Virus record (IMG/VR): IMGVR_UViG_3300028115_000009
Location: 1-64,000 of that record
Source: a virus
Direction: 5' to 3' (one strand)
DNA: 64,000 nucleotides
Both the position numbers and the translations under genes were made by a program. Below the pieces are notes generated by a model that saw nothing but the letters and a program-made list of their open reading frames with translations, made no database searches and was not told where the DNA came from. Shown here in pieces: positions 8,455-17,431 of this stretch (position 1 is the stretch's first letter; each line of letters opens with the position of its first letter).

Positions 8455-9540
8455 TTATTCCTCGTAAGTTTCTTCGATTAAATCAGTTGTATCATTTTCT
8501 ACAACATCGTCGGTATTTACCACTGCTGCTGTTTTTTCATTGTACTCTGACATAATCATGTCCAATTTAGGACCGATCCATTGCTTACGATAATCAAGAT
8601 GTTCAACGCCTGCTAAGTCAACGTACTTGAGTCGATTGCCTTGCTTTTCTAACAAGCCTTTCTTCTCAAACAATTCAACTAGACCTGAATAAGGATTCAT
8701 ACCAGTTTCATAAGGAATCTTAACCTGCACACCTTCGAACGGTTTTGCATAGCGTGTCTTCATTACTTTACAACCAGCACGGATGCCCATTACTTCTGAG
8801 ATCTTATTGCCGTCTTCATCTTCTTTCAACTTCATCTTCTTCATTGCAACAACAATACTTGATGCATAGATAAAGCCTGAGCCGCCGCTGATCTTATCGT
8901 CTGGATCAAACATATCTTGTGAAGCATATGTGTGGTTAGTACAAACTAAGCCTACATTGTAGCTACCAATCATGTTTACAGTATTGCGGACTAATGAAGT
9001 TAGTGCTTTAGGCTTACGGCCCATATCACCCTTCATATCACCCTTTTGGAACTGATCAACGTCAGTAGGCGTTAACAGCATACCAAGTGAGTCAATTACA
9101 AACAATACTTTAGGACGATCTTCTTCAGCCATTGCTTTGTAATCTGTCATGAAAGTTGAGATAGTTTTCGCTACATCATCAATCATTGCCATATTAAGTT
9201 TAAGCAATTTATCTTCGCCTGTTTGCACACCTAGTGCATGCAACCAAGTTTCATCAAGTGCATTCTCTGAGTCAATTAGAACTACAAAGATACCTTGATC
9301 TTGTGCGTGTTTGATAATGTTTCCTGAACAGAAATAACTCTTACCTGCTCCTGATTCACCTGCAAACACAGTTACCTTACCTAGCGGAACACCTTTGTGA
9401 AAGTCGCCACTGATAAGAAAGTTTAATGCGTATGATCCTGTTGAAATCCAATCAGTAGGATCGTTAAATCCAGCACTCACGCCTGAGATACTTTTAGTCA
9501 AGTCCTTACGAAACTTGCTAACGTCAAATGATTTAGCCAT
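8455..9540 (-). CDS. uvsX: UvsX RecA-like recombinase
   Basis: 361 aa. UvsX is the T4-type strand-exchange protein used in recombination-dependent replication and repair. Walker A is GESGAGKS (61-68), Walker B is VLFVIDS (145-151), and a RecA-like region follows (VGLVCTNHTYAS). The C-terminus is acidic, as in RecA-family proteins. The start MAKSFDVSKF at 9540 was chosen because TAGGAG lies a few bases upstream. The longer frame from 9567 adds nine residues that include the ribosome-binding site. A hairpin terminator separates it from gp32. Confidence 0.93.
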   Translation of the reverse strand: MAKSFDVSKFRKDLTKSISGVSAGFNDPTDWISTGSYALNFLISGDFHKGVPLGKVTVFAGESGAGKSYFCSGNIIKHAQDQGIFVVLIDSENALDETWLHALGVQTGEDKLLKLNMAMIDDVAKTISTFMTDYKAMAEEDRPKVLFVIDSLGMLLTPTDVDQFQKGDMKGDMGRKPKALTSLVRNTVNMIGSYNVGLVCTNHTYASQDMFDPDDKISGGSGFIYASSIVVAMKKMKLKEDEDGNKISEVMGIRAGCKVMKTRYAKPFEGVQVKIPYETGMNPYSGLVELFEKKGLLEKQGNRLKYVDLAGVEHLDYRKQWIGPKLDMIMSEYNEKTAAVVNTDDVVENDTTDLIEETYEE

Positions 9541-9569
9541 GTTTTCTCCTAATATAAAAAGCGGCAAAG

Positions 9570-9605
9570 GCTGTAGACTTGTTTTTAAAAATACAAGCCT
9601 ACAGC
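9570..9605 (-). terminator. Hairpin between gp32 and uvsX
   Basis: On the minus strand a 13-bp stem (GCTGTAGGCTTGT pairing with ACAAGTCTACAGC, one G-U pair) closes a 10-nt AT-rich loop. A U-rich stretch follows after a short gap. It probably attenuates or ends gp32 transcripts before uvsX, or stabilises the gp32 mRNA 3' end. Confidence 0.65.
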
Positions 9606-9612
9606 GTTGTTT

Positions 9613-10620
9613 TTACTGACCTTGACGTGCGCGGATCATTGCTAGAATGTCTTGTGCGCCGCCGGCTGCTGGTGCTGCTGCTGGAGCAGATTCTGCCGCT
9701 ACTTCTTCGTTAGACTTAAAAGGAACGTCATCTTCTACTGCTGGAGCAGGTGCTGCTTGTGCTACTGGAGCACTTTGACTCACAGCAGTTGCGCCTGCGC
9801 TTGCTGCTACTTGCGGATCACCAGTACGAGCTGCCATACCGCTTGGACGGAAGTATTGACTCCAGCGATCTGCATCATATGCTTCACCGTCTACTGACGC
9901 TTCAAACATTTCTTTGATCACTTTAAGTGCAACTTCATCTGGCTTCTTAGGAAGGAAGTCATTCATGTTGTACAAGCCATGTGTGTTAATTGCTTGCATT
10001 TCTGCATCACTCAGTGGACGCTCACGACGTGCCCAATTGCTTGTGCCGTAGTCTGCGTAGCCACCTTTAGATGTCTTGTTAAGACGGAAGTCAACACCAG
10101 CAGTGTAATCTGTTGGCAATTCTTCCATATCTGGATCCATCAAAGCTGCTTTGATGATCTGGAATACTTGAGGACCAATAATGAATCGACGAATTGGATT
10201 CTCTGGCTTTTCTTCTTGTAACGGATTGTCAGTTACAAAACCTTGGAAAATGTATGAACGCTTTTTCCAGTACTTACGACCCATATCTTCCAATGAAGGA
10301 TCTTTAAACCAACCACGTACTTCTGAAAGGATTGGGCAAGACTCTCCGTACATTTCCATACATGGAACTTGTACTTGTACAGGGCGTGAATCAGTTTCAC
10401 CTTTAATACCTGCAAATGGAAGTTTGATAATCAAACGCTCTTTCCAGAAGAAAGTGTTTTCAGTATCGCCATCTGGAAGGAAACGCATCGTTGCTGATTC
10501 GCCTTCTTTAATATTCCAAAATGGGTAAATTGCGTTGTCGCCGCCGGACGATTGTCCGTTGCCGCCTGTGCGGGCTTCTTGTTCTTTGAGCTTTGCTCGG
10601 ATTTCTGCTAATGATGCCAT
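9613..10620 (-). CDS. gp32: gp32 single-stranded DNA-binding protein
   Basis: 335 aa (T4 gp32 is 301). It coats ssDNA in replication, recombination and repair. The N-terminal LAST-like basic helix (residues 5-17) is present, followed by the core with FWNIKEGESATMRFLPDGD, WKERLIIKLPFAG and YIFQGFVTDNP. T4 binds zinc through one His and three Cys. Here only Cys87 and Cys95 (CMEMYGESCP) remain, so the zinc site is incomplete. The tail is Ala/Pro-rich with acidic patches, unlike the strongly acidic T4 tail. A sigma70-like promoter and a hairpin in a ~75-nt leader suggest early expression with possible translational control. Confidence 0.9.
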   Translation of the reverse strand: MASLAEIRAKLKEQEARTGGNGQSSGGDNAIYPFWNIKEGESATMRFLPDGDTENTFFWKERLIIKLPFAGIKGETDSRPVQVQVPCMEMYGESCPILSEVRGWFKDPSLEDMGRKYWKKRSYIFQGFVTDNPLQEEKPENPIRRFIIGPQVFQIIKAALMDPDMEELPTDYTAGVDFRLNKTSKGGYADYGTSNWARRERPLSDAEMQAINTHGLYNMNDFLPKKPDEVALKVIKEMFEASVDGEAYDADRWSQYFRPSGMAARTGDPQVAASAGATAVSQSAPVAQAAPAPAVEDDVPFKSNEEVAAESAPAAAPAAGGAQDILAMIRARQGQ

Positions 10621-10654
10621 AGTATATGCCTCCTAAAATGTTATGCCTATGTGC

Positions 10655-10672
10655 AGTAGCGTTATTGCTACT
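10655..10672 (-). promoter_or_regulatory. Hairpin in the gp32 mRNA leader
   Basis: The minus-strand leader contains AGTAGC-AATAAC-GCTACT, a 6-bp stem with a 6-nt loop, about 35 nt before the gp32 ATG. T4 gp32 represses its own translation by binding a structured leader. This element is a candidate for the same role, though no pseudoknot is obvious. Confidence 0.35.
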
Positions 10673-10701
10673 AGTGCCTTTAAGTGTATAGCACAGTATT
10701 A

Positions 10702-10730
10702 AGTATACTGCAAACTATACAAAGTGTCAA
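10702..10730 (-). promoter_or_regulatory. Consensus sigma70-type promoter for gp32
   Basis: The minus strand has TTGACA (10730-10725), 17 bases, then TATACT (10707-10702). A perfect -35 and near-perfect -10 at optimal spacing indicate transcription by unmodified host RNA polymerase, as for early genes. Confidence 0.8.
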
Positions 10731-10759
10731 GTCTTTTCTTGAAAAAACTTAGAAAATCA

Positions 10760-10779
10760 ACTAGGTATTTCAACCTAGT
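10760..10779 (-). terminator. Hairpin after the LysM protein gene
   Basis: A 7-bp perfect stem (ACTAGGT / ACCTAGT) with a 6-nt loop lies about 20 bases beyond the stop of the gene at 10797. It is followed on the minus strand by TGATTTTC. It is a modest terminator separating the structural block from the gp32 promoter. Confidence 0.45.
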
Positions 10780-10796
10780 AAATTATTTATGCCTTT

Positions 10797-13106
10797 TTAT
10801 AGTCCAGCTAATTTTTTAATACTTGTTAAGTCTTCCGATTCTCTTCTTAGAGCTCTTAGTGGTGCATCATCATACGTACTACCTGTATTGCCTTGGCGTC
10901 TAGTTTGACGTGGCAAGCTAAATCCTTTCCCGTCATCTTTCTCTGCGCCTGCTTTCTTGCCCTTCATCAACTCGGATGGTGTAGGTGATCCTGCTGCTTT
11001 CCATGCATTGATATTTGGTGTACCATCTGGATTAAAAAACTGAGGAGCAAGTTTCATCATTTCTGCTCTATGCTCTTTTTCTGCTCGAGCATTTCTAGCG
11101 TCTTGATCTTTCCAACGTTTTTGATTTCTTGTTGCTAAGTCTGCATTAAACTCTTTACGTTTTGCTGCTAAATCTGACGGGCGTCTAATACCATATTTTT
11201 TAGCTAACAAATTTCTACGCATCTCTTGTTCACTACTAAACGAAGTCATGCCCATAAGTGCTTCTAATTCGTCAAACTCGTTTTTATAATCATCATTGTA
11301 TGTACCGTTATTTGAATAACTAGGACGTCTATAACTAGCATCACGCTCCGGGTCACGACCAGGTCGATAATTAACACGCACATCATCGATACCGCCCTCG
11401 TCTATTTCCTCGTCTTGTTCAACTGTTGGTTCCATTACGGTTCCTGTCTCTTCAAATCCAAAATCGTCAACTATCGGATTGCTTTGAACATTTAATTCTT
11501 CATACTTTGCATTGATTGCTTCGATGAATGCCTTCGCTGGAGTAATATACTGTTCGCCATAGTCTTTTTCTACTGCTGTTAATATTGCTGTTTCACCTTT
11601 TGGAAACTGTCCAGTTTCACGATCAAACATACTAAGAACAAATTCAGTAACTGGAGTCTTTTGTTCTTCCACAGCCTTTTCTTCTTCAACTTCGCTATCC
11701 TTAGATTCAGCAAACTGACCCATTAGCTCATCAAAACTATCTTCTAGTTGTGATTCATAGCTTTTAAAACCACCTGGAGGTAAGCCACGTGTTCCGCCAC
11801 TTTGCATATCGCCCATGAAGTAACCAATTTCTAGTTTCTGACCCGGCTTTAATGATCTTGGATCAGTGATGCCGTTTAATTCTAAAATATCTTTTGCACC
11901 CGCTTTAGTATCACCGTCATAGTTGCTATCAGCAAATCTATCAGCGATTGACCAAATTGTGTCACCTGGCTTAACTACATATGAATCAGCAGGTTGTGTG
12001 TTACCTAAATCTGACGGACGAGCTTTTGGACGAGGACTTGTTGCAGGTGCGCTTGCGCCATCAACATCTTGTGGAATTTCCATACCGTCTTGATAAATGC
12101 CGCCGTCTTCTTCACCTAGTAAATCAGCAGCAGTTAGCTCTTTAGCTTTAGTTGCTTCACTTACTAATTTGTAAATGTATGGGAACACATCTGATAATTC
12201 TTCATTAAACTGTTTAATAGTTAACTGGTCGATCCAATTTTCTTTTACATCTGCAGGAACATCTTCCATTACTGCTGCTTCAAATGAACCAATTGCTTCT
12301 GCATAATAGCTAGGCTTCTGAAGGCTTTCAATTGTCTTTTTAACTGATTTAATACGGTCATTTACAACGTCAGTGTATCCAGCTAAACTTTCTGCCATTA
12401 CAGCACTGCGGCCCATGTAATTCTTGAACTTGCGGAGTTTGTTCATTTCTTCACTTAGACTAACAATATGTGTACCAAACTCATCAAATGGTTTGCCACC
12501 TTCTGCAACGTGACGTGCCATTGCTCTTGCACCACTTAGGTGTTTGAATGGATACATGAATCGTTCGCCGTCTGCGCTCTCAATGTATATCTTTCCAATG
12601 CTGCGTGTGCGTCCGCCTGCAATTTCTGTGTTAACGCTTTCAGTGTGCTTAACAACTAGCCTTGCGCCATCTACCTTTTGATAGCTTACACGGTTCGTTC
12701 CGTACATCTTTGATTCACTCATTGTTTCTTCTCCGCGATTTTGTGCTAAAAATTTATAATCTCTTTTGTCAAGATTAGACTTGTTGATGTTACGTGTATC
12801 AAATGTCATTAATCGTTTCTTGCTAAACTGTCTCATTTCCTTTAAGAAATTGTACCAATTCTCTTTTGTAACGTCATCTTGTTCTGATACAAAACTATCA
12901 CTGTACATAATTTCGACGCTGTTTTCGCCTAAACTTACACTTACTTTTCCTAAGTTTATATCACCTTCTTTGTAATCAAAATCAAAGAATCGTGCATCTG
13001 TAGGAACGTTGGTAACTTTGCCTTCAGCATCACCTAAGGTAACACTTGGAAAACGTCCACGTATCTTATTAAAAAGTTCTTCTGCTATTAGATCTAAATT
13101 TTTCAT
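10797..13106 (-). CDS. Large LysM-containing structural-type protein
   Basis: 769 aa, conserved-looking but without assigned function. Residues 1 to about 320 form a mixed globular and helical region. Residues 372-430 are a LysM module (SYVVKPGDTIWSIADRF, then NGITDPRSLKPGQKLEIG), which in other proteins binds peptidoglycan. The remainder is charged and low-complexity. The N-terminus MKNLDLIAE resembles the T4 capsid-targeting sequence with a candidate I-A-E prohead-protease site. It lies beside the terminase, so an internal head or ejected protein is plausible but unproven. A GATAAATA box overlaps the upstream terminase stop. Confidence 0.7.
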   Translation of the reverse strand: MKNLDLIAEELFNKIRGRFPSVTLGDAEGKVTNVPTDARFFDFDYKEGDINLGKVSVSLGENSVEIMYSDSFVSEQDDVTKENWYNFLKEMRQFSKKRLMTFDTRNINKSNLDKRDYKFLAQNRGEETMSESKMYGTNRVSYQKVDGARLVVKHTESVNTEIAGGRTRSIGKIYIESADGERFMYPFKHLSGARAMARHVAEGGKPFDEFGTHIVSLSEEMNKLRKFKNYMGRSAVMAESLAGYTDVVNDRIKSVKKTIESLQKPSYYAEAIGSFEAAVMEDVPADVKENWIDQLTIKQFNEELSDVFPYIYKLVSEATKAKELTAADLLGEEDGGIYQDGMEIPQDVDGASAPATSPRPKARPSDLGNTQPADSYVVKPGDTIWSIADRFADSNYDGDTKAGAKDILELNGITDPRSLKPGQKLEIGYFMGDMQSGGTRGLPPGGFKSYESQLEDSFDELMGQFAESKDSEVEEEKAVEEQKTPVTEFVLSMFDRETGQFPKGETAILTAVEKDYGEQYITPAKAFIEAINAKYEELNVQSNPIVDDFGFEETGTVMEPTVEQDEEIDEGGIDDVRVNYRPGRDPERDASYRRPSYSNNGTYNDDYKNEFDELEALMGMTSFSSEQEMRRNLLAKKYGIRRPSDLAAKRKEFNADLATRNQKRWKDQDARNARAEKEHRAEMMKLAPQFFNPDGTPNINAWKAAGSPTPSELMKGKKAGAEKDDGKGFSLPRQTRRQGNTGSTYDDAPLRALRRESEDLTSIKKLAGL

Positions 13107-13113
13107 TATAATA

Positions 13114-13121
13114 TATTTATC
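13114..13121 (-). promoter_or_regulatory. Late box for the LysM protein gene
   Basis: Minus-strand GATAAATA ends seven bases before the ATG at 13106. It overlaps the terminase stop codon, so a promoter is embedded in the end of gp17. The predicted transcript would have a leader of about 2 nt. Confidence 0.5.
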
Positions 13122-14700
13122 AATAGTTTGTGCTAATGAAGATCGGCATTGGTGCTTCGTAATCTTCTATATTTTCGGCTTGCGTAAATGTATTGTAGAT
13201 TCTTGGATCCCAATCTTTTAATACTGCCATCATTCTTAATGCAAGTAATGTAGCACTTATTAAATCATCTGACTGGCCTAGTTTTGCTTGGTAACTAGAT
13301 CCTGTTGCTACATAGTTTTTAAGCTCTGATATAAATGGCTTACTGTGTATAATCATTTTATCATTTTCAAGCATAGTTTTAAGTCTACTACAGGCAGTAA
13401 TTTTGCTGCCGTGCGTAGTATTGAAACCTTTACGGAATTTCCTGACGTGTCCTTTTCTAATTGGTTCGCTCACAAATAGACCTGGAATATTCTCTTCACC
13501 GAAATCGTTTATAACGAGAAGTGCTGCTTCGCCGATACCGTTGTTTTCAACACTCCAGTAAATTCCGTTCTGGTTTCCTGTTTCCTGCGCAAGATACTTA
13601 CAGATATCTGCAAGCACTCTTATCTGCCCGGGAATAGCAGTCTGATTATGTTGCCACTCTGCAACTTGTTCGTAACTTGGTAATTCAAATACTTGTATAG
13701 CAGCATTATCGCCGCCTGTTCCCATACTAGGATCAAGTGCTACTGCATATGTGTATTCCGAAGTTGGCTTTTTATACCAACGTGTTTGGCCCATATTAAC
13801 TAATGGTGTGTCACCTGCCATAACAGCAAGTTTAATACTGCTAATTAGCGTTTCGTCAAATACTAGGAATTCACAATCATATTCACGACGGAAACGTTCT
13901 TCACCAATGCGGCCAAGTTCTTCTTGTTTCCATTGTTCGTCGCGATCTGGATGTTCTGTCCAATAACTACGGAAACTATGGAAACCATTAATTCCTACTT
14001 CTTGTTCGTTACCGTGTTCATCAAACTTATCTTCTGCTTGTTTCCAAATAGTAGCAAATGTGTCTTCGTCACTGTTTGGTGTGCTTGTAAGAATTGCACG
14101 ACCACCAGTTGCTAGTGTAGGAGATATTGAAGTCCAAAAGTCTGTAGCTACGTTAGGCTGTACAAACGCAAACTCGTCACAGTATAGTAGTGATATAGAC
14201 ATACCACGTCCTGTATTACCAGTTGTAGTAGCACTAACAATACGACTTCCATTTTCAAATTCAATTGAGCCTTTGTTGTAGTTTGTAACACCTGCTCTAA
14301 TATGATCTGGACACAATTCGTAAATATAACGAATACGTTGCATAATCTCTTGCGCACCTGTATACTTGTGTGCAGCAATAAGAATAGTTTGATCCGGATT
14401 AAACATTGCGTACCATGCTAGATAAACAGCAGCACAAGTAGTCTTGCCTGTTTGTCTAGGCAACATGTTGATGTTAAAGCGGAAATTGTGATAACTTTTT
14501 AGCAAGCGTTCTTGATATTCAAATGGATCAAATAACAACTTACCTTTTACTGGATGTTGTATGTAAGCAAACTTTCGTGCAAAGTACATATACCCATCAA
14601 GAGGATCCATACACTTCATGAGGTCAGCAATCTGCGCCTCGGTAAATGTTTCCTTCTTATTTGCTTTCTTAATTAATACGCCGTCTAATGCTTTTGCCAT
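13120..14700 (-). CDS. gp17: gp17 terminase large subunit (packaging ATPase and nuclease)
   Basis: 526 aa (T4 gp17 is 610). The motor threads DNA into the prohead and cuts concatemers. ATPase domain: PRQTGKTT Walker A (81-88), LLYCDEFAF Walker B with Asp175-Glu176, and LTSTPNS coupling motif (204-210). Nuclease domain: VALDPSMGTGGDNAA with the first catalytic Asp at 323, followed by later acidic residues. The ATG sits five bases after an AGTAAATA box with no ribosome-binding site, implying a leaderless message. A UUCG-loop terminator lies just upstream, isolating it from the preceding gene. Confidence 0.95.
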   Translation of the reverse strand: MAKALDGVLIKKANKKETFTEAQIADLMKCMDPLDGYMYFARKFAYIQHPVKGKLLFDPFEYQERLLKSYHNFRFNINMLPRQTGKTTCAAVYLAWYAMFNPDQTILIAAHKYTGAQEIMQRIRYIYELCPDHIRAGVTNYNKGSIEFENGSRIVSATTTGNTGRGMSISLLYCDEFAFVQPNVATDFWTSISPTLATGGRAILTSTPNSDEDTFATIWKQAEDKFDEHGNEQEVGINGFHSFRSYWTEHPDRDEQWKQEELGRIGEERFRREYDCEFLVFDETLISSIKLAVMAGDTPLVNMGQTRWYKKPTSEYTYAVALDPSMGTGGDNAAIQVFELPSYEQVAEWQHNQTAIPGQIRVLADICKYLAQETGNQNGIYWSVENNGIGEAALLVINDFGEENIPGLFVSEPIRKGHVRKFRKGFNTTHGSKITACSRLKTMLENDKMIIHSKPFISELKNYVATGSSYQAKLGQSDDLISATLLALRMMAVLKDWDPRIYNTFTQAENIEDYEAPMPIFISTNY

Positions 14701-14705
14701 ACTAC

Positions 14706-14713
14706 TATTTACT
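14706..14713 (-). promoter_or_regulatory. Late box for gp17, leaderless geometry
   Basis: Minus-strand AGTAAATA, then GTAGT, then the ATG at 14700. The predicted transcript start coincides with the A of the start codon. Confidence 0.55.
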
Positions 14714-14714
14714 C

Positions 14715-14741
14715 AAAAAAATAGCGTCCGAAGACGCTATT
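14715..14741 (-). terminator. Rho-independent terminator with UUCG loop
   Basis: On the minus strand AATAGCGTC and GACGCTATT form a perfect 9-bp stem closed by a TTCG tetraloop, followed by a run of Ts. It ends transcripts of the gene at 14763-16892 before the gp17 promoter. Confidence 0.9.
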
Positions 14742-14762
14742 GAGTTAGCCTCTTTACGGGCT

Positions 14763-16892
14763 TTAGTTTTTCTTAGCAAGCGCTTCTTCAAGTGCTTTGC
14801 GTAAGTCTGATTTAATAGCTTCAACTGCCATTGCATTGTCACCGTCTTGTGCTTTAGCATATGCTTTCTTAGAACGATTAATACCACCTGACAAGTCTTG
14901 TGTCATATAGTTGTGATCTTTATATTCTTCTTCTGGAGTATTATCCCATTCAGCAACAACTTCGTCATACTCTGAAGTGTCTTCAACTGCTTCTTCGCTT
15001 GCTAATTGCATCATGTGAATCATATCGTCGTGATCGTTTGATGGACCTACGTGCATATCTGCAACTGGAGCAGCTTGCTTTGCACCTGCCAATTGCATCA
15101 TGCGAAGCAATTCTTGTACATGTTGCTCGCCACTTGCATTAAGTGTTACATTCATTGATACCGGAGTACCTTGTTGTTGAGGCATAGAAGGCATAGGACC
15201 ACACTCATCTAAGTTTGTATTCTCTGTTAAATTGTTTTTCATACTAAAGTCCTTGCTTGCGTTTTGTTTCGTCTTATTGCCACCGAATAAATTCCTAATT
15301 GAATTCCAGTTTTTATCACCTTGTGCCTTACGTGCATCAATAGCCTTTTGTGCTTGAGCGTCACCTGGAAACGGTTTTCCTTGCATGTTCTGATCCCACC
15401 ATATTTGGTTATCGGAACGTGCTCTTACTGGAGTACCGTCACCTGATTTTATAACATTACCACTGCCGTCTCGCCATACCTTTTGCTCTGGTTCAGGCTT
15501 TGGCTGTGCTGGTACTTTGATGTCTCTCATTGCTGTAGGGTCTTGACTTCCACCAAAAGCACCAAGTGCTTTTGCATCTGCATCGGCTTGTACTTTTTTG
15601 TTTAGTGCTTCTTGATCTCTTGCTTGCTTTGCAAAGTCTGGCTGTGCCGGCTTGCCTGCATCTGCATTTGCAGGAGTTGGATTTCCAGATCCTGTAGTCG
15701 GCGCTGCTGATACTGGTTCAACTTTATTATTAGGTGTCTTAGCTTGATCTAACGGCTTCGGCGAAGTTGACGGTGTCGGAGCTCCTGAACCAGTTTGTGG
15801 TCCTGAGGCTGCAACTGCTGCTTCTGCTCTTGACAATAATTCTTTATTAAAATTAGGATTGCCTTTGTGTTTAGTAATTAATGATTTTAATTCTTCTACT
15901 TCTGCTGGTTCTAACTTTGCTTCTAATAATTTACCTTCAGTAATAGCAATTAAATGTCTAAAATCAATACTTGCATTTTGTTGTTCAGGTGCAGCTAATT
16001 TATCAAGTAACTGAGTAATTCGTGCTTCGTCAGTTGCAGTTGCTTGTTGTACTGCTGCTTGCGCTGCTGCTTCATCGCCTGCACCAGATTGTGCTGCTGG
16101 CTGCTGTGCTGCTGGAACTTCGGCTCCTACTCCAGGATCTGCTGCCGGTGCTGCTGCGCCGCCTAATTTTTCTATCATCTTCTTGATAGTATTTGGACCA
16201 ACTTGTCCGTCAACGGTTAGGCCGTTTGCCTTTTGAAATTCTTGTACTGCTTTAAATGTTCCAGGACCATATTTTCCATCTAATCCGTTTGGATCATGAC
16301 CTAAACGTGATAGTGCAGTTTGAACATCTTTAACTTGTGCCATAGGCTTCTTGCCACCGGTATTATAATCTTTCATCAAGTTAGCTGATTTAATTTGTCC
16401 TAATTTAGCAGGCAATCCGCTAGTTTGCTGACCTGGCTGCGCAGGTGCTGCTGGACGTCCACCTTGTGCTGACATAGGAGTTGGACTACCTGATGTATTT
16501 GTGTCTGGTTCTGCTGTAGTTGCAGGTGCTTCATCTGGATTATTTCCTGCTGGTTGTGTAGGTGCTGCTGTTGTTGCATCTGCTTCATCTGGATTATTTC
16601 CTGCTGGTTGTTCTGGCGCAGTATCAGCTGCTGGTGCTACTGGCTTTGCAGGTGTGGCTGTAGTTGCAGGTGCTTCGTCTGGATTATTTCCTGCTGGTTG
16701 TGCAGGTGCAGTATCAGTAGTCGGTGCTACTGGTTTTGCTGGTGCATTAGAATCTACTTCTGGTGCTACTTCTGCTGCTGCATCTACTGCTGCCTTAGCT
16801 TGGTCGTCGTTCCATCCAAACGTGTCTCTTAACTTTTTCGCATCAGCTTCTGCATCTTCGACTAGATTAATTAATTTTCTAAAATCATTCAC
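14763..16892 (-). CDS. Ala/Pro-rich repeat protein with peptidoglycan-binding domain
   Basis: 709 aa. Layout: a short N-terminal helix (MNDFRKLINLVE, capsid-targeting-like with L-V-E); a low-complexity Ala/Pro/Thr segment with three copies of QPAGNNPDEA (about residues 65-135); a PG_binding_1 domain at 182-242 (VQTALSRLGHDPNGLDGKYG and TFKAVQEFQKANGLTVDGQV); more Ala/Gln-rich linkers; and an acidic helical C-terminus. The start is GTG at 16892, overlapping the upstream TGA, with GGAGAAG upstream. The composition suggests a flexible internal or core virion protein with a cell-wall-binding module. Function is not established. Confidence 0.65.
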   Translation of the reverse strand: MNDFRKLINLVEDAEADAKKLRDTFGWNDDQAKAAVDAAAEVAPEVDSNAPAKPVAPTTDTAPAQPAGNNPDEAPATTATPAKPVAPAADTAPEQPAGNNPDEADATTAAPTQPAGNNPDEAPATTAEPDTNTSGSPTPMSAQGGRPAAPAQPGQQTSGLPAKLGQIKSANLMKDYNTGGKKPMAQVKDVQTALSRLGHDPNGLDGKYGPGTFKAVQEFQKANGLTVDGQVGPNTIKKMIEKLGGAAAPAADPGVGAEVPAAQQPAAQSGAGDEAAAQAAVQQATATDEARITQLLDKLAAPEQQNASIDFRHLIAITEGKLLEAKLEPAEVEELKSLITKHKGNPNFNKELLSRAEAAVAASGPQTGSGAPTPSTSPKPLDQAKTPNNKVEPVSAAPTTGSGNPTPANADAGKPAQPDFAKQARDQEALNKKVQADADAKALGAFGGSQDPTAMRDIKVPAQPKPEPEQKVWRDGSGNVIKSGDGTPVRARSDNQIWWDQNMQGKPFPGDAQAQKAIDARKAQGDKNWNSIRNLFGGNKTKQNASKDFSMKNNLTENTNLDECGPMPSMPQQQGTPVSMNVTLNASGEQHVQELLRMMQLAGAKQAAPVADMHVGPSNDHDDMIHMMQLASEEAVEDTSEYDEVVAEWDNTPEEEYKDHNYMTQDLSGGINRSKKAYAKAQDGDNAMAVEAIKSDLRKALEEALAKKN
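16501..16742 (-). repeat. In-gene tandem repeats encoding QPAGNNPDEA units
   Basis: Three near-identical 27-base units lie at 16531, 16585 and 16675, embedded in Ala/Pro/Thr codon runs. Unequal spacing (54 and 90 bases) points to slippage or unequal exchange, so copy number may vary between relatives. Confidence 0.8.
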
Positions 16893-17410
16893 GCTACTTC
16901 TCCTTTAGGTGCTCCTGCCATAGGATCAATTTCGCGCTCTTTACGGGCTACTTCAAGTTCCTTTAACAAACTCATAATACGATCTGAACCAACTGCTTCC
17001 TGTGCGCTTTCGCCGCCCATGTCTTCGGTTGCTAAAAGTGCTTCATATGGCTTTTCATCTTTATTTGCTTCGTCTTGCTGAACTTCAATTGGTTCGCCTT
17101 CTGCACGTACAATAAGTTGATCATGTGTAATACTGCAATTGTCAACTAGGTATTGTGCAAGTACTTGACTGGTTGCAGGATACTTTAATTCTACATCGTA
17201 GTGCGTAACTTCCATATTTTGTAATTTTGGAAAGTCTAATGGTCTTTCGCTGATAGGTGTAGTTTTACCTGCGCTAAGTTTTACTACTTCGTACTTAGAT
17301 AAGTTAGACTTCATACGTTCTGCAAAACCTTCCGGTAATTCGCCTGCTACGCGGACTTTAAATTTGTAAGTCTTTGCAGATTCTGTTAAAAATTCTTTAA
17401 ATGATTTCAT
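16889..17410 (-). CDS. Conserved-looking protein with capsid-targeting-like N-terminus
   Basis: 173 aa, function unknown. The first ten residues, MKSFKEFLTE, are very close to the T4 internal-protein capsid-targeting sequence MKTYQEFIAE and end at an L-x-E prohead-protease consensus. The rest has an alpha/beta look (YKFKVRVAGELPEGFAERM, then THYDVELKYPATSQVLAQYL) and an acidic C-terminal third. It sits between gp16 and the PG-binding repeat protein. It is likely a head-interior or assembly protein; that is an inference. AGGGAA precedes the ATG. Confidence 0.7.
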   Translation of the reverse strand: MKSFKEFLTESAKTYKFKVRVAGELPEGFAERMKSNLSKYEVVKLSAGKTTPISERPLDFPKLQNMEVTHYDVELKYPATSQVLAQYLVDNCSITHDQLIVRAEGEPIEVQQDEANKDEKPYEALLATEDMGGESAQEAVGSDRIMSLLKELEVARKEREIDPMAGAPKGEVA

Positions 17411-17431
17411 GACATGGGTTCCCTGTTGTTA

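Noticed and set aside
16501-16908. 135-aa plus-strand frame opposite the Ala/Pro-rich protein
   Set aside because: Simple-repeat Gly/Ala/Ser translation of the antisense strand; no start signal and no conserved-looking content.
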